NCBI GenBank assembly: GCA_002238525.1
Contig: MPMN01000022.1
Location: 1 to 41,617, forward strand
Reading direction: 5' to 3'
Length of the DNA stretch: 41,617 bases
Source of the DNA: Flavobacteriaceae bacterium bin25
Lineage (GTDB): Bacteria > Bacteroidota > Bacteroidia > Flavobacteriales > Flavobacteriaceae
Shown here: positions 1 through 8,838 of the stretch, piece after piece
Layout of the letters: every line of letters starts with the position of its first letter
How positions within the stretch are numbered: the stretch's first letter is position 1
Notes under the pieces: generated by a model
What the model was told of the DNA's origin: nothing
Seen by the model: only the letters and a program-made list of their open reading frames with translations
Databases searched by the model: none
Program-made: the position numbers and the translations under genes

Positions 1-2
1 TT

Positions 3-194
3 GATAGTACTGATGATGATACCAAAAATGAACTAAAAGATAGGAGAGAGTACGTAGTTGGATATACAATAAGCCAGATTGAAGCTGCCTTAAAAGGAAA
101 GCGGACATGGACATCATGGAGAGACAACATCAAAGCAAAATATAATAATGCAACTGAACACCATCTGGACCCCCTATTTCAATTATGGAATTAG
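3..194 (+). CDS. C-terminal end of an unknown protein (partial, 5' end outside window)
   Basis: The frame starting at base 3 is open from the window edge to a TAG at 192-194, giving 63 residues. The segment is hydrophilic and charged, with a Trp- and Lys-rich stretch (KGKRTWTSWRDNIKAKY) and the end FQLWN. The composition looks like real coding sequence, but I recognise no family. Its end overlaps the first possible start of the next gene (148) by 47 bases, so the two are probably co-transcribed. It could be the tail of a large secreted or toxin-like protein with the small lipoprotein as its partner, but that is a guess from position alone. Confidence 0.4.
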   Translation, partial: DSTDDDTKNELKDRREYVVGYTISQIEAALKGKRTWTSWRDNIKAKYNNATEHHLDPLFQLWN

Positions 195-675
195 GGTCAT
201 CCTGATTGCAATGAGTTGTTTGATTAGTCAATGTAGCGACCCTATTTGCCCAGATATACTTTATATACCTAATAACTATTTTGTTTACAAAAATAACTCT
301 GGAGTTGATTTGACATTAAGTGCATATAGAAAAGACGGGGGTACCATTGGTAATTGGGAAATTCCAAATGAAGGAGAAATTGTTATTAGGGAATTGCCAG
401 GGGATAGTTCAAGACCTTTTATGGGATTAATCGGGGAAAGAAATCAGTCAACCACCGTGCTTGTAACATTTAACAATAGCGAGTGTTTGACATATGATAA
501 AGAAACTGAAGGAAAAAATATTCTATTGTCAGAGTACTATGATTGGAATCGCGAAGAGCATATTTTCATTTACGAAGACTGTGAATATGATCGTTTCAAT
601 TATAGGGTTAATTGGGTTTTCACACCTGAGGATTTAGATAATGCAACACCATGCGATGAATTGGAAACTAATTAA
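148..675 (+). CDS. Small putative lipoprotein, function unknown
   Basis: This encodes 175 residues. After a polar start (MQLNTIWTPYFNYGIR) comes a short hydrophobic run (VILIAMSCLISQ) ending in Cys29, followed by polar sequence. That resembles a lipoprotein signal with a weak lipobox (L-I-S-Q-C; Gln before Cys is not typical). The mature part has several Cys residues and many Asp, Glu and Asn, consistent with a small exported beta-rich domain. The start at 148 was preferred over ATG 211 because only the longer form keeps a signal-like N-terminus, although it overlaps the upstream partial gene. I recognise no family. Surface lipoprotein or immunity-type partner of the preceding gene are both possible, neither supported beyond position and signal. 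Confidence 0.5.
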   Translation: MQLNTIWTPYFNYGIRVILIAMSCLISQCSDPICPDILYIPNNYFVYKNNSGVDLTLSAYRKDGGTIGNWEIPNEGEIVIRELPGDSSRPFMGLIGERNQSTTVLVTFNNSECLTYDKETEGKNILLSEYYDWNREEHIFIYEDCEYDRFNYRVNWVFTPEDLDNATPCDELETN

Positions 676-761
676 AACCAAACCATAAAGATGTTATTGG
701 TGTTGATTTTTGGAATAACCCATCAGTACACTACCCTTTGAAGTAAACTTGAAATTGTAGC

Positions 762-811
762 AACTTTCAGTTCTATCTCTTTCCGATAAAACCCGAACTT
801 TCAGTAAGTTC
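762..811 (+). repeat. Direct repeat AACTTTCAGT x2, the second inside a palindrome
   Basis: AACTTTCAGT occurs at 762-771 and again at 796-805. The second copy sits inside a perfect inverted repeat with 6-base arms (GAACTT 795-800, AAGTTC 806-811) around a 5-base centre. Both copies are followed by a related TCTATCT / TCTACTATCT sequence. They lie just upstream of the decayed serine recombinase, so they may be an old recombination (res-like) or operator site. Such short repeats can also arise by chance in AT-rich DNA. Confidence 0.3.
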
Positions 812-850
812 TACTATCTTTATACCTGATTAACTTAAATTGAAATAATA

Positions 851-1187
851 ATGATAGTGAAGTACAATAGGACAAGCCATTATTCACAGGAAGAAAAAAG
901 ATTTCAAGTTGATAAAAGAACTTATGACCTAACCCTATTCGATAAAGGTGTTTCCGGAAAAGTTCCTTTGTTTGAGAGACCCAAAGGAACACAGCTTTGG
1001 GAATTGGTTAAACAAAACAAAAGTCCATATTGTAGTGTTTGAAGATTTCAGCAGAATTGGTAGAACATTGAAAGATACCATCCAGACTTTGGATGAAATT
1101 ATTGAAGCAGGGGTTAAAATGGAAAATAGCTACACATATGATTTTGAAATAATTAACTCTATCTGGTATTTCAATCTTGATTGTTGA
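851..1187 (+). pseudogene. Serine recombinase (resolvase/invertase) N-terminal domain, frameshifted and truncated
   Basis: The first frame (851-1042) begins with YNRTS, the Y-x-R-x-S catalytic serine motif of resolvases, followed by FDKGVSGKVP and ERPKG, which match the resolvase pattern around 'DkgvSGk...RpG'. Homology then continues in another frame from about 1021 with VHIVVFEDFSRIGRTLKD, corresponding to the conserved 'lvv..lsRlgRsl.d' helix. The switch falls in the A-rich run at about 1009-1025 and fits a one-base insertion. After the helix (about 1115) the sequence no longer resembles a recombinase and stops at 1187. The rest of the catalytic domain and the DNA-binding part are missing, so the gene is dead. 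It is a remnant of a mobile or invertible element. Confidence 0.7.
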
Positions 1188-1465
1188 ATCCTGTTGCATA
1201 TGTATCGTCTGTAAGTACTATGAAGTAAAGTACCTTGTATAGACAATAAGAAAGCCATCTGCTCTTTTGCAAAATTTCTCGGCAGCGTAGCAGTTGTATT
1301 GGCTTTTAAGACATATGGCTTCACTACACTTTATGCGCAGTAGAAAAAGAGAAAAGTTGATTTACCCACCGTCTTATTAAATCTCTAACCTTTCTGCATT
1401 TTAGTAACAAATCAAGTGTTGGCATAAAGATTCTGCTTACGAAAAATGAATTCTCAGAAGGATGA
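1188..1465. other. Intergenic stretch without a convincing gene
   Basis: This lies between the recombinase remnant and the 3' end of the minus-strand AAA+ gene. A plus-strand open stretch ending at a TAG near 1344 reads as a short hydrophobic peptide (FLGSVAVVLAFKTYGF), but it lacks a start and any recognisable family. I treat it as eroded sequence belonging to the same decayed element. Confidence 0.4.
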
Positions 1466-2929
1466 CTAAAGCCTGTTTATAAAACTGCCTAATGAATCTT
1501 TGAATCGGAGACCACCTCGGATTTGATACCTACTAATTTTCCCATATGTGCTGATTCCCCATAAGATAATTTCAGCATAAAAAAGCGTATCTCTTTTATT
1601 CAATTTCTTTGATTTATTGATAACAAAACTCTCTAGTCCCGGAATATTTTTTAGTGCTTCTGCTCTTTGATGGTCAGTCATTAAGTCAGTCAATTCTAAT
1701 TGGTGATCGTCTAGAAACCAATTGACTAGAAAATCATATGGATCGGAGTTGTCAGATTTGGTGATTTTTTTAATCGGAGGAAAATATTTGGGAATGGTTG
1801 TTTTAATAGCATCATTGAGCAGTTGAAAAGCAACTTTTTCTGGACCTATCTGTTCTCCTTCGTAGGCAAGTTCTATTTTACCATTAATAGCCGATATGAT
1901 CCCCAAAAAATCGCTTAGGCGAATTTCAGTAGTCTCTTGTTTAGATCTCAAAAGTCTTCTCTCTGCTGTGGAAATTAAATTCTGATAAGCTGAAATGCTC
2001 AGCCGAGCGCTCACCCCACTTCGATTATCTACATATTCACTAGTGCGAGCTTCAAACGAAATTTGTTCAAGTAAATCAAGGGCAATCTTGGGAACATATA
2101 TTTTCCTCTGTCTCTCGGTGCTGATTTTCGCTTCCTGGAGAGTGATTTTTTGAGCTGTTTCAAGATTGTTTGGATAATGAGTCAAAATTTGAGATCCTAT
2201 TCGATCCTTCAATGGTGTTACGATGCTTCCCCTATTGGTGTAGTCCTCAGGGTTAGCAGTAAACACAAAGAAAATATTGAGGGGTAATCGAATTTTAAAC
2301 CCCCTTATTTGAACTTCTTTTTCTTGCAGTATAGAAAAAAGCGATACCTGAATTCTGGCTTGTAGATCCGGCAATTCATTTAAAATAAAAATGCACCTGT
2401 GGGCGCGGGGAATCATTCCGAAATGGATGACCCTTTCATCGGCATAAGTCAGTTTTAAACGGGAGGCTTTGATGGGATCAATATCTCCAATCAAATCGGC
2501 AACTGAAACATCAGGAGTAGCCAGTTTTTCAAAAAACCGTTCTGACCTATGCATCCAATCAACCGGGGTTTGATCGCCTTTTTGGTCGACAGTTTGTATT
2601 CCCTGATTACTGATAGGGTTAAGAGGATCATCGTTCAGTTCATTTCCCTTAATGAATGGGATCCATGGATCCAATAGTTGTGTCATCTGCCTGGCAATAC
2701 GGGTTTTGGCCTGACCCCTGAGTCCCATCAAGTTGATGTTGTGCCCCGACAGAAGAGCACGTTCTAAATTAGGAATGACCGTATGATCATATCCATAAAT
2801 TCCCTCAAAAGTGTTTTGCTCTTTTTGAATTCTCGCTTTTAGATTCTGAGCAAGTTCTTCTTGGATAGTTTTTGGCTTGTAAAGACTTTGTTTTAATTCC
2901 TTGAGGTTTCTTATCGGTGGTTTTGTCAT
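1466..2929 (-). CDS. ChlI/MoxR-like AAA+ ATPase
   Basis: This is a 487-residue AAA+ ATPase of the magnesium-chelatase-I / MoxR class. A Walker A variant, GLRGQAKT, lies at about residues 68-76, and the Walker B region reads FILNELPDL at about 182-190, so the usual D-E pair is N-E. A sensor-1 type strand (FVFTANPEDYTNRG) and an arginine in LKDRIGSQ follow. I believe these variants are characteristic of the subfamily rather than damage, but this needs an alignment. It follows the vWA gene (2931-4058) with one base between the TAG stop and this ATG, so translation is likely coupled. Such AAA+/vWA pairs generally act as a chaperone-like or metal-insertion machine on a client protein. No client is evident here. 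Confidence 0.8.
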   Translation of the reverse strand: MTKPPIRNLKELKQSLYKPKTIQEELAQNLKARIQKEQNTFEGIYGYDHTVIPNLERALLSGHNINLMGLRGQAKTRIARQMTQLLDPWIPFIKGNELNDDPLNPISNQGIQTVDQKGDQTPVDWMHRSERFFEKLATPDVSVADLIGDIDPIKASRLKLTYADERVIHFGMIPRAHRCIFILNELPDLQARIQVSLFSILQEKEVQIRGFKIRLPLNIFFVFTANPEDYTNRGSIVTPLKDRIGSQILTHYPNNLETAQKITLQEAKISTERQRKIYVPKIALDLLEQISFEARTSEYVDNRSGVSARLSISAYQNLISTAERRLLRSKQETTEIRLSDFLGIISAINGKIELAYEGEQIGPEKVAFQLLNDAIKTTIPKYFPPIKKITKSDNSDPYDFLVNWFLDDHQLELTDLMTDHQRAEALKNIPGLESFVINKSKKLNKRDTLFYAEIILWGISTYGKISRYQIRGGLRFKDSLGSFINRL

Positions 2930-2930
2930 T

Positions 2931-4058
2931 CTATTTTATTGCTGTTTTTCGATTAGAATCATAATCTTCAAAAATCATTTTGCCCAGCTGATCTAGACCA
3001 GTATAAAATGCTTTTCCTCTATTTAGTTGTGTAAAACGCCTTACAAATGTTCTCAAATACGGGTCTGAGGCAATCATAAAAGTGGTTATGGGTATTTTTA
3101 ATCGTTTGGCCTCAATAGCCTTTTGATAACACTTTTCTAAAATTTTATTATCCAATCCCACACTATTCTTATAGTACTGACCATCGTTTAGTTTAAGGCA
3201 ACTTGGCTTACCATCAGTTATCATAAAAATTTGCTTATTAATGTTTTTTCTTTTTCCCAATAATTTGATAGCTAATTCAAGTCCTGCTACGGTATTGGTA
3301 TGGTAAGGCCCCACGTTTAAGTACGGAAGATCTTTTATAGATATGGTCCAAGCGTCATTTCCAAAGACCAAAATATCCAGATAATCTTTGGGGTAGCGAG
3401 TTTTGATCAGTTCAGAAAGTGCCATAGCAACTTTTTTGGCTGGCGTTATGCGATCTTCTCCATAGAGAATCATACTGTGGGAAATATCAACCATCAACAC
3501 AGTGCTCATTTGAGCAAAATAGAAGTCTTCAGATACCACTAAATCTTCTTGTAGCATGCTCAGTGGCTCTTCTGGTGATCTTATATGGGCGTTTTTTAAA
3601 CTCTCGGTAAGTCGAATTCTTTCCAATGAGTCACCGAATTGATAGGGACGGGTTTCTCCAGAATCTTCAGCACTAATGCCCTTGAATTTGGTGCGATGAT
3701 TTCCGTGTCTAGTTTTTCGAAGATTTCCAAAAATCTGATTCAGAGCATGCTTTCTCAAGATCTTTTCGGTTTTGGGGGTAATCTGAAAAGCATGAATTAG
3801 TCCATCATTTTGAACATCAGGAGCAATAAAATTATGTTCCAATAAATCGTTAATAAAGTCATCAATGGTATAATTTGAATCGGTAAGATTATATTTTTTA
3901 TCAAGGATTTTGAGCCATTCAATGGCTTCATCGAAATCCCCCGATGTGTGGGTTATCAGTTCTTTGAAGATTTGAAATAGCTTTTCGAAAGGTGTTTGAT
4001 TGGACAGTTGGGGTTTTTCAAATCCAATTCCCTCCAATGATTTATTTCGGTTATGCAT
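2931..4058 (-). CDS. vWA-domain protein, partner of the AAA+ ATPase
   Basis: This encodes 375 residues. The N-terminal half is helical and charged. The C-terminal half is a von Willebrand A domain with the MIDAS motif D-I-S-H-S at about residue 191 (FAQMSTVLMVDISHSM), a later FMITDGKP strand supplying the T-D of MIDAS, and TFMIASDP near the end. There is no signal peptide or membrane segment, so it is cytoplasmic. It is first in a two-gene minus-strand unit, with the AAA+ ATPase one base downstream. The arrangement parallels ChlD/ChlI and MoxR/vWA pairs, in which the vWA protein binds the ATPase and a substrate through a divalent metal. The true process is unknown. The unit diverges from the rimP operon. 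Confidence 0.8.
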   Translation of the reverse strand: MHNRNKSLEGIGFEKPQLSNQTPFEKLFQIFKELITHTSGDFDEAIEWLKILDKKYNLTDSNYTIDDFINDLLEHNFIAPDVQNDGLIHAFQITPKTEKILRKHALNQIFGNLRKTRHGNHRTKFKGISAEDSGETRPYQFGDSLERIRLTESLKNAHIRSPEEPLSMLQEDLVVSEDFYFAQMSTVLMVDISHSMILYGEDRITPAKKVAMALSELIKTRYPKDYLDILVFGNDAWTISIKDLPYLNVGPYHTNTVAGLELAIKLLGKRKNINKQIFMITDGKPSCLKLNDGQYYKNSVGLDNKILEKCYQKAIEAKRLKIPITTFMIASDPYLRTFVRRFTQLNRGKAFYTGLDQLGKMIFEDYDSNRKTAIK

Positions 4059-4285
4059 GTGGCAAAGTTAGGAATCAATCCCTTTGTTGCATTCTCAACA
4101 TAATGAGGATATAAACTCCTATGTATAGGCTAATCCCAAATTATTATACAAAGTAGCGATTTATTTTATATCCCAAAAAGATATATTCCATAGTGAATCA
4201 ATAGCATATAGTCCCAATAACAGCCTAGCCTTGGACTAATGTTATATTGTCAGAAAGGTATCTCCGTGATTATTTTTCAATACAC

Positions 4286-4293
4286 TATATTTG
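4286..4293 (+). promoter_or_regulatory. Putative -7 element of the rimP-nusA-infB operon
   Basis: TATATTTG matches the Bacteroidota -7 consensus TAnnTTTG and lies 34 bases before the rimP ATG. I see no good TTG -33 element at the right distance. The rest of the 269-base divergent gap (4059-4327) holds no gene. Confidence 0.45.
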
Positions 4294-4327
4294 TACCGCT
4301 TTTTCGCAACCAAAGTCCGTCCCTTAG

Positions 4328-4792
4328 ATGGAGGATTTAGCAAATCACATTAAACAAATTGTGGACAAAATACTAAAGGCAGAAACAGACTTGTACTTGG
4401 TGGATTTACATACCACTAATGATGGAAGAGTTAAGCTGGTTCTTGATTCTGACGGAACATTAACTCTCCGTGATTGTGAACGAATCCACCGGCGATTGGT
4501 TACCGAACTTCAGAGGAGTCAGGACATCTACAGTGTTGAAGTGACTTCTGCTGGATTAGGCTCCCCATTAAAGTTAAAAAGACAGTATTACAAACGAATT
4601 GGAAGCAAGCTATCTGTTCTTACTGATGAGGGTAAAACATTTCAAGGTGAGCTAACTAATGCTAATGAAGAAAACATCGAACTTCAATGGAAGACCAGAG
4701 AAAGAAAAGATATTGGAAAAGGAAAACATACGGTGATCAATAGACAGAGTATAAATTACAACCAAATCAGTAAGGCCAAAGAATTAATTTAA
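4328..4792 (+). CDS. rimP: Ribosome maturation factor RimP
   Basis: This 154-residue protein acts in 30S subunit maturation. The N-terminal half carries the RimP fold with LYLVDLHTTNDGRVKLVLDSD and a DCERIHRRL helix, then VEVTSAGLGSPLK, the family's 'VSSPGldrpLk' site with small changes. The C-terminal half has the Sm-like barrel (KLSVLTDEGKTFQGELTNA). Length is normal. It is first in the classic rimP-nusA-infB order, with nusA 28 bases downstream, and that context settles the call. The ATG at 4328 is preceded by a plausible -7 element. Confidence 0.93.
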   Translation: MEDLANHIKQIVDKILKAETDLYLVDLHTTNDGRVKLVLDSDGTLTLRDCERIHRRLVTELQRSQDIYSVEVTSAGLGSPLKLKRQYYKRIGSKLSVLTDEGKTFQGELTNANEENIELQWKTRERKDIGKGKHTVINRQSINYNQISKAKELI

Positions 4793-4820
4793 AAAATACA
4801 ACTGGTTTAGTAAAATTATT

Positions 4821-6053
4821 ATGGATACAGTAGCATTAATTGAGTCAATTGTTGACTTTAAAGATGAAAAACAAATAGATCGGGAAACACTTGTTGCAAT
4901 TTTGGAAGATGTGTTTCGAAGTGCTTTGAAACGCAGATATGGAACCGATGAAAATTTCGATTTAATCATTAATGTTTCAAAGGGGGACATAGAGATATTT
5001 CGAAATAGAATCGTGGTACCTGATGATCAAATTGAAGATCCAGCTTTGCAAATTGGACTCACTGAGGCACAGAAAGTTGAACCTGATTTTGAACTTGATG
5101 AAGAAGTAACAGAAGAGGTCACACTCAGTTCTCTTGGACGGAGGACGGTACATTTTATTAGGCAGAGCCTCAAAACCAAAGTATTGGAACATGATAATAC
5201 CAATGCCTATAAAAAATTCATCAATTTAATCGGTGAAATCTATAGTGCCGAAGTACACCATATAAGACAACGTGAAATTATCTTAATTGATGAGGATGGA
5301 AATGAACTAATACTTCCGAGGGACAAGCAAATTCCCAAAGAATATTTTCGAAAGGGAGATGAAGTTAAGGGGATTATTGAGAGTGTAGAACTCAAAACCA
5401 CTAAACCTCGAATCATTCTTTCTCGTACTTCGCCCAAATTTTTAGAAAAACTCTTTGAATTGGAGATACCTGAAATTTTAGACGGATTGATATATATAAG
5501 AAAAGCAGTGCGCATACCCGGTGAGAAGGCAAAGGTTGCTGTGGAAACCTATGACGATCGTATTGATCCTGTGGGCGCATGTGTAGGTATGAAAGGGTCA
5601 AGAATTCATGGAATAGTAAGAGAACTGTGTAACGAGAATATTGATGTAATTAATTACACAAATAATCTACAACTATATATTACACGAGCACTCAATCCTG
5701 CCAAAATAAACAACCTAAAAATTGATGAGGAGTCTAAAACTGTTGAAGTCATTCTTGATGCTGAAGAGGTATCAAAAGCCATTGGAAAGAGAGGCGCAAA
5801 TATTAAACTAGCTGGCAAGTTGACTGGTTACGAAATAGAAGTCTATCGTGATGGGGTAGAAGAAGATGTCATGCTCAGTGAATTCTCTGACGAAATCGAA
5901 GAGTGGGTAATTCATGAATTTCGAAAAGTCGGACTTGATACCGCTCGGAGTGTAATGGAGTTGAGTTTTGAAGAATTATGCCTACGTACAGATTTGGAAG
6001 ACGAAACTGTCAGCGAGGTACTCAATATTCTCAAAGCCGAATTCGAAAAATAA
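4821..6053 (+). CDS. nusA: Transcription termination/antitermination factor NusA
   Basis: This is a 410-residue NusA. The N-terminal RNA-polymerase-binding domain spans about residues 1-125 (ETLVAILEDVFRSALKRRYG). An S1 domain follows at about 130-200. The first KH region carries DPVGACVGMKGSRI at about 250-263, and the second carries SKAIGKRGANIKLAG at about 317-331. After that comes a short helical tail with a helix-hairpin-helix-like segment (FRKVGLDTARSVMELS). It lacks the extra acidic repeats of proteobacterial NusA, which is usual for this phylum. It lies between rimP and infB with short gaps, so it belongs to the same operon. NusA binds nascent RNA and RNA polymerase and controls pausing, termination and rRNA antitermination. 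Confidence 0.95.
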   Translation: MDTVALIESIVDFKDEKQIDRETLVAILEDVFRSALKRRYGTDENFDLIINVSKGDIEIFRNRIVVPDDQIEDPALQIGLTEAQKVEPDFELDEEVTEEVTLSSLGRRTVHFIRQSLKTKVLEHDNTNAYKKFINLIGEIYSAEVHHIRQREIILIDEDGNELILPRDKQIPKEYFRKGDEVKGIIESVELKTTKPRIILSRTSPKFLEKLFELEIPEILDGLIYIRKAVRIPGEKAKVAVETYDDRIDPVGACVGMKGSRIHGIVRELCNENIDVINYTNNLQLYITRALNPAKINNLKIDEESKTVEVILDAEEVSKAIGKRGANIKLAGKLTGYEIEVYRDGVEEDVMLSEFSDEIEEWVIHEFRKVGLDTARSVMELSFEELCLRTDLEDETVSEVLNILKAEFEK

Positions 6054-6129
6054 GATTCTATAAGTTGTTCTCGACTTGTATATTTGTATTAACAAAAAAT
6101 TAACATTTTAACTTGAGATTGATCAAACA

Positions 6130-8838
6130 ATGGCTGTTATGGTAAAAAAATATCGAATCAGCAAAGTATTAAGAGAGTTGAATATTTCTCTTCAAACTGC
6201 GTCAAATTTTTTTGATGAAAGCAGCATATCTATTGAGAAACTTACTCCAAATTCGAAAATAGATCATCATGTTTATGAAATGCTTTTAAAGCAGTTTGCC
6301 GACGATAAGAAACGAAAAGCCAAGATTGAAGAAATTTATCGGGAAAAGATTAAAGAGAGAGAGGAGATTTTGGGAGTTGTTGATCAGCCGGAATCTTCTC
6401 AAAACTTTAAAGAGGAAATAGAAACCCAAATTCAGAAGCCCTTTTCTGAGGTGAAATCTAGAGAATCCGAAACCCCCAAAAAAGATACTACAATAAAAAA
6501 ACCGACTGCTGAAAAGCCTTTGGGAAGAGAGGCGATTAGATCGCCACAAATCATCGGATTTAGGGATTTAGAACCTAAAAAGTCAAAACCTAAGGAAGTT
6601 GTTGCTTCAAAACCGTCCGAATCCAAAGTAAAAGAACCCGAGCCGAAAACCGATCAGATTGATTCTTTAAAGCCAAAAGAACCTGAAAAAACTCATACTG
6701 GTTTCAAGAAGACGGGAAAAGAAATTGATTTGGAAAAAATCAAAGAAAAAGAAAGAGGTGTGAAGGAAAGCAGGGAGAAAAAATCTGCCGAACAAAAGGC
6801 TTCTAAGCCTCGCCGGAGAAGACGACGAATCAGTTCAGGCCGTCCGGCAGTTGGACAACCCCAGAACTCAAAGCATCCGAAAAGCAAATCAAAACCGAAG
6901 ATTTTTGAACCAGAAGTATCTGACGAAGATATTTCTAAAAAGGTTAAGGAAACATTAGAAAAATTAACCGCATCACGAAAAGGACTTGGTGCAAAACATA
7001 GAGCTCAGAAACGAGCTGAAGAGAAAAAAGCACAATCTGAGCGAGCAGAAAAAGAAAAAGACGACAGAAGGATAGTGAATGTCACTGAATTTGTTACTGT
7101 GAGTCAGTTGGCTTCAATACTCAATACTTCTCCTAATGATGTCATTGCCAAGGCCATGAGTAATGGTATTATGGCAACGATGAATCAGAGATTAACTCCT
7201 GAAGAATTAGAATTTATCGGATTAGAGTATGATGTTGAACTTGTTTTTGAAAAATCAGAAAGAGAGTTATCCCTTGAGGAGAAAAGTGACGACGACACCG
7301 AATTGGTGCCACGCCCACCTGTTGTTGCAGTTATGGGTCATGTTGATCATGGTAAAACTTCTTTGTTAGATTATATATGTAAATCAAATATGGTGGCAGG
7401 GGAATCCGGAGGGATTACTCAACATATTGGGGCATATGGGGTAGAATTACCCAATCAAAAGCGCATAACTTTCATTGACACACCAGGTCATCAGGCTTTT
7501 ACAGCCATGCGAGCACGTGGTGCCCAGGTAACGGATATGGCTATTATTGTGATTGCAGCAGACGACGACATTAAGCCACAAACAGTAGAAGCTATCAACC
7601 ATGCCCAAGCAGCGGATGTGCCGATAATATTTGCTATAAATAAAATCGATAAACAAACTGCCAATCCCGAGCAAGTTAAAATTTCCCTTTCACAACGCAA
7701 TTTATTGGTTGAGGACTTAGGGGGACAATATCAGTGTCAAGAAATATCTGCCATAAAGGGCACTGGAATTGATGATCTGTTGGAGAAAATTCTTTTACAA
7801 GCAGAGCTTTCTGAATTGAGAGCAAATCCAAATCGATTAGCTGAAGGTGTTGTTCTAGAATCTAATTTAGACAAAGGAAGAGGCTTTGTGACAACCGTTC
7901 TGGTAAAAAATGGAACCTTGAAAGTAGGTGATTATGTGTTGGTTGGAAGTCTAAGCGGTAAAATAAGGGCTCTAATGAATGAAAGGGGAAAGCGTCTTCA
8001 ATCTGCTAGCCCTTCCACTGCGGTATCGGTTTTGGGATTAGATGGTGCACCACAAACGGGAAGTAACCTAGTAGTTCTCGAAGACGAAAGGGAAGCCAAG
8101 TTGATTGCTAGTGGCCGTAAACAGCTTGACCGAGAACAAATTTTAAAAACCCAAAAGCATTTAACCTTAGATGAGATTGGGCGTCGACTTAAGATAGAAA
8201 ACTTCCAGACTGTAAACATCGTACTCAAAGGCGATGTAGATGGTTCAGTAGAGGCTCTTGCCGATTCTATTGAGCAATTATCAAATGATGAAATAGAATT
8301 AAAGATTATTCATAAAGGAGTTGGTGCTATTACCGAATCTGATATCAATTTGGCTTCAGCCTCGGAGGCAATAGTCATTGGGTTTAATGTACGCCCAACT
8401 GGAAATGTCAGACTACTGGCTGAAAAGGAAAAGATCGATGTTCGGACCTATTCCATCATATATGATGCTATTGATGATATAAAAGATGCCATAGAGGGTA
8501 TGTTATCCCCTGAACTCAAGGAAGAAGTAACCGGAATGGCTGAAATAAGGGAAACCTATAAGATTTCTCGTCTCGGAACCATTGCTGGATGCATGGTAAC
8601 TAGTGGTAAAATTGTCAAAAATGGCCATATTCGATTGCTTCGGGATGGGGTAGTAAAGTTTTCTGGTGAAATTGCATCTCTTAAGCGATTTAGAGACGAT
8701 GTTAAAGAGGTTTCAAAGGGTTATGATTGTGGTATTCAAATCAAAAACTACAATGATTTGTTGGTCGGAGATCAACTCGAAGGGTACTTTAAGAAAAAAG
8801 TACGCAAGAAAATTTCCTCACCAACTTATCTCTCTTAG
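6130..8838 (+). CDS. infB: Translation initiation factor IF-2
   Basis: This 902-residue protein delivers initiator tRNA to the 30S subunit and promotes subunit joining with GTP hydrolysis. A short N-terminal helix-turn-helix-like domain (ISKVLRELNISLQTASNFF) is followed by a long low-complexity Lys/Glu/Pro/Ser linker (about residues 75-300, containing KPRRRRRRISSGRP). The G domain starts at about residue 398: G1 GHVDHGKT near 403, G3 DTPGH near 450, and G4 NKID near 503. Domain II and the C-terminal domains (VLKGDVDGSVEALADS onward) follow. A second ATG lies 9 bases into the gene. The first was kept. It closes the rimP-nusA-infB operon. Confidence 0.96.
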   Translation: MAVMVKKYRISKVLRELNISLQTASNFFDESSISIEKLTPNSKIDHHVYEMLLKQFADDKKRKAKIEEIYREKIKEREEILGVVDQPESSQNFKEEIETQIQKPFSEVKSRESETPKKDTTIKKPTAEKPLGREAIRSPQIIGFRDLEPKKSKPKEVVASKPSESKVKEPEPKTDQIDSLKPKEPEKTHTGFKKTGKEIDLEKIKEKERGVKESREKKSAEQKASKPRRRRRRISSGRPAVGQPQNSKHPKSKSKPKIFEPEVSDEDISKKVKETLEKLTASRKGLGAKHRAQKRAEEKKAQSERAEKEKDDRRIVNVTEFVTVSQLASILNTSPNDVIAKAMSNGIMATMNQRLTPEELEFIGLEYDVELVFEKSERELSLEEKSDDDTELVPRPPVVAVMGHVDHGKTSLLDYICKSNMVAGESGGITQHIGAYGVELPNQKRITFIDTPGHQAFTAMRARGAQVTDMAIIVIAADDDIKPQTVEAINHAQAADVPIIFAINKIDKQTANPEQVKISLSQRNLLVEDLGGQYQCQEISAIKGTGIDDLLEKILLQAELSELRANPNRLAEGVVLESNLDKGRGFVTTVLVKNGTLKVGDYVLVGSLSGKIRALMNERGKRLQSASPSTAVSVLGLDGAPQTGSNLVVLEDEREAKLIASGRKQLDREQILKTQKHLTLDEIGRRLKIENFQTVNIVLKGDVDGSVEALADSIEQLSNDEIELKIIHKGVGAITESDINLASASEAIVIGFNVRPTGNVRLLAEKEKIDVRTYSIIYDAIDDIKDAIEGMLSPELKEEVTGMAEIRETYKISRLGTIAGCMVTSGKIVKNGHIRLLRDGVVKFSGEIASLKRFRDDVKEVSKGYDCGIQIKNYNDLLVGDQLEGYFKKKVRKKISSPTYLS

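Noticed and set aside
1130-1324. Small minus-strand open frame behind the recombinase relic
   Set aside because: Short, low similarity to anything, and overlapping decayed sequence.
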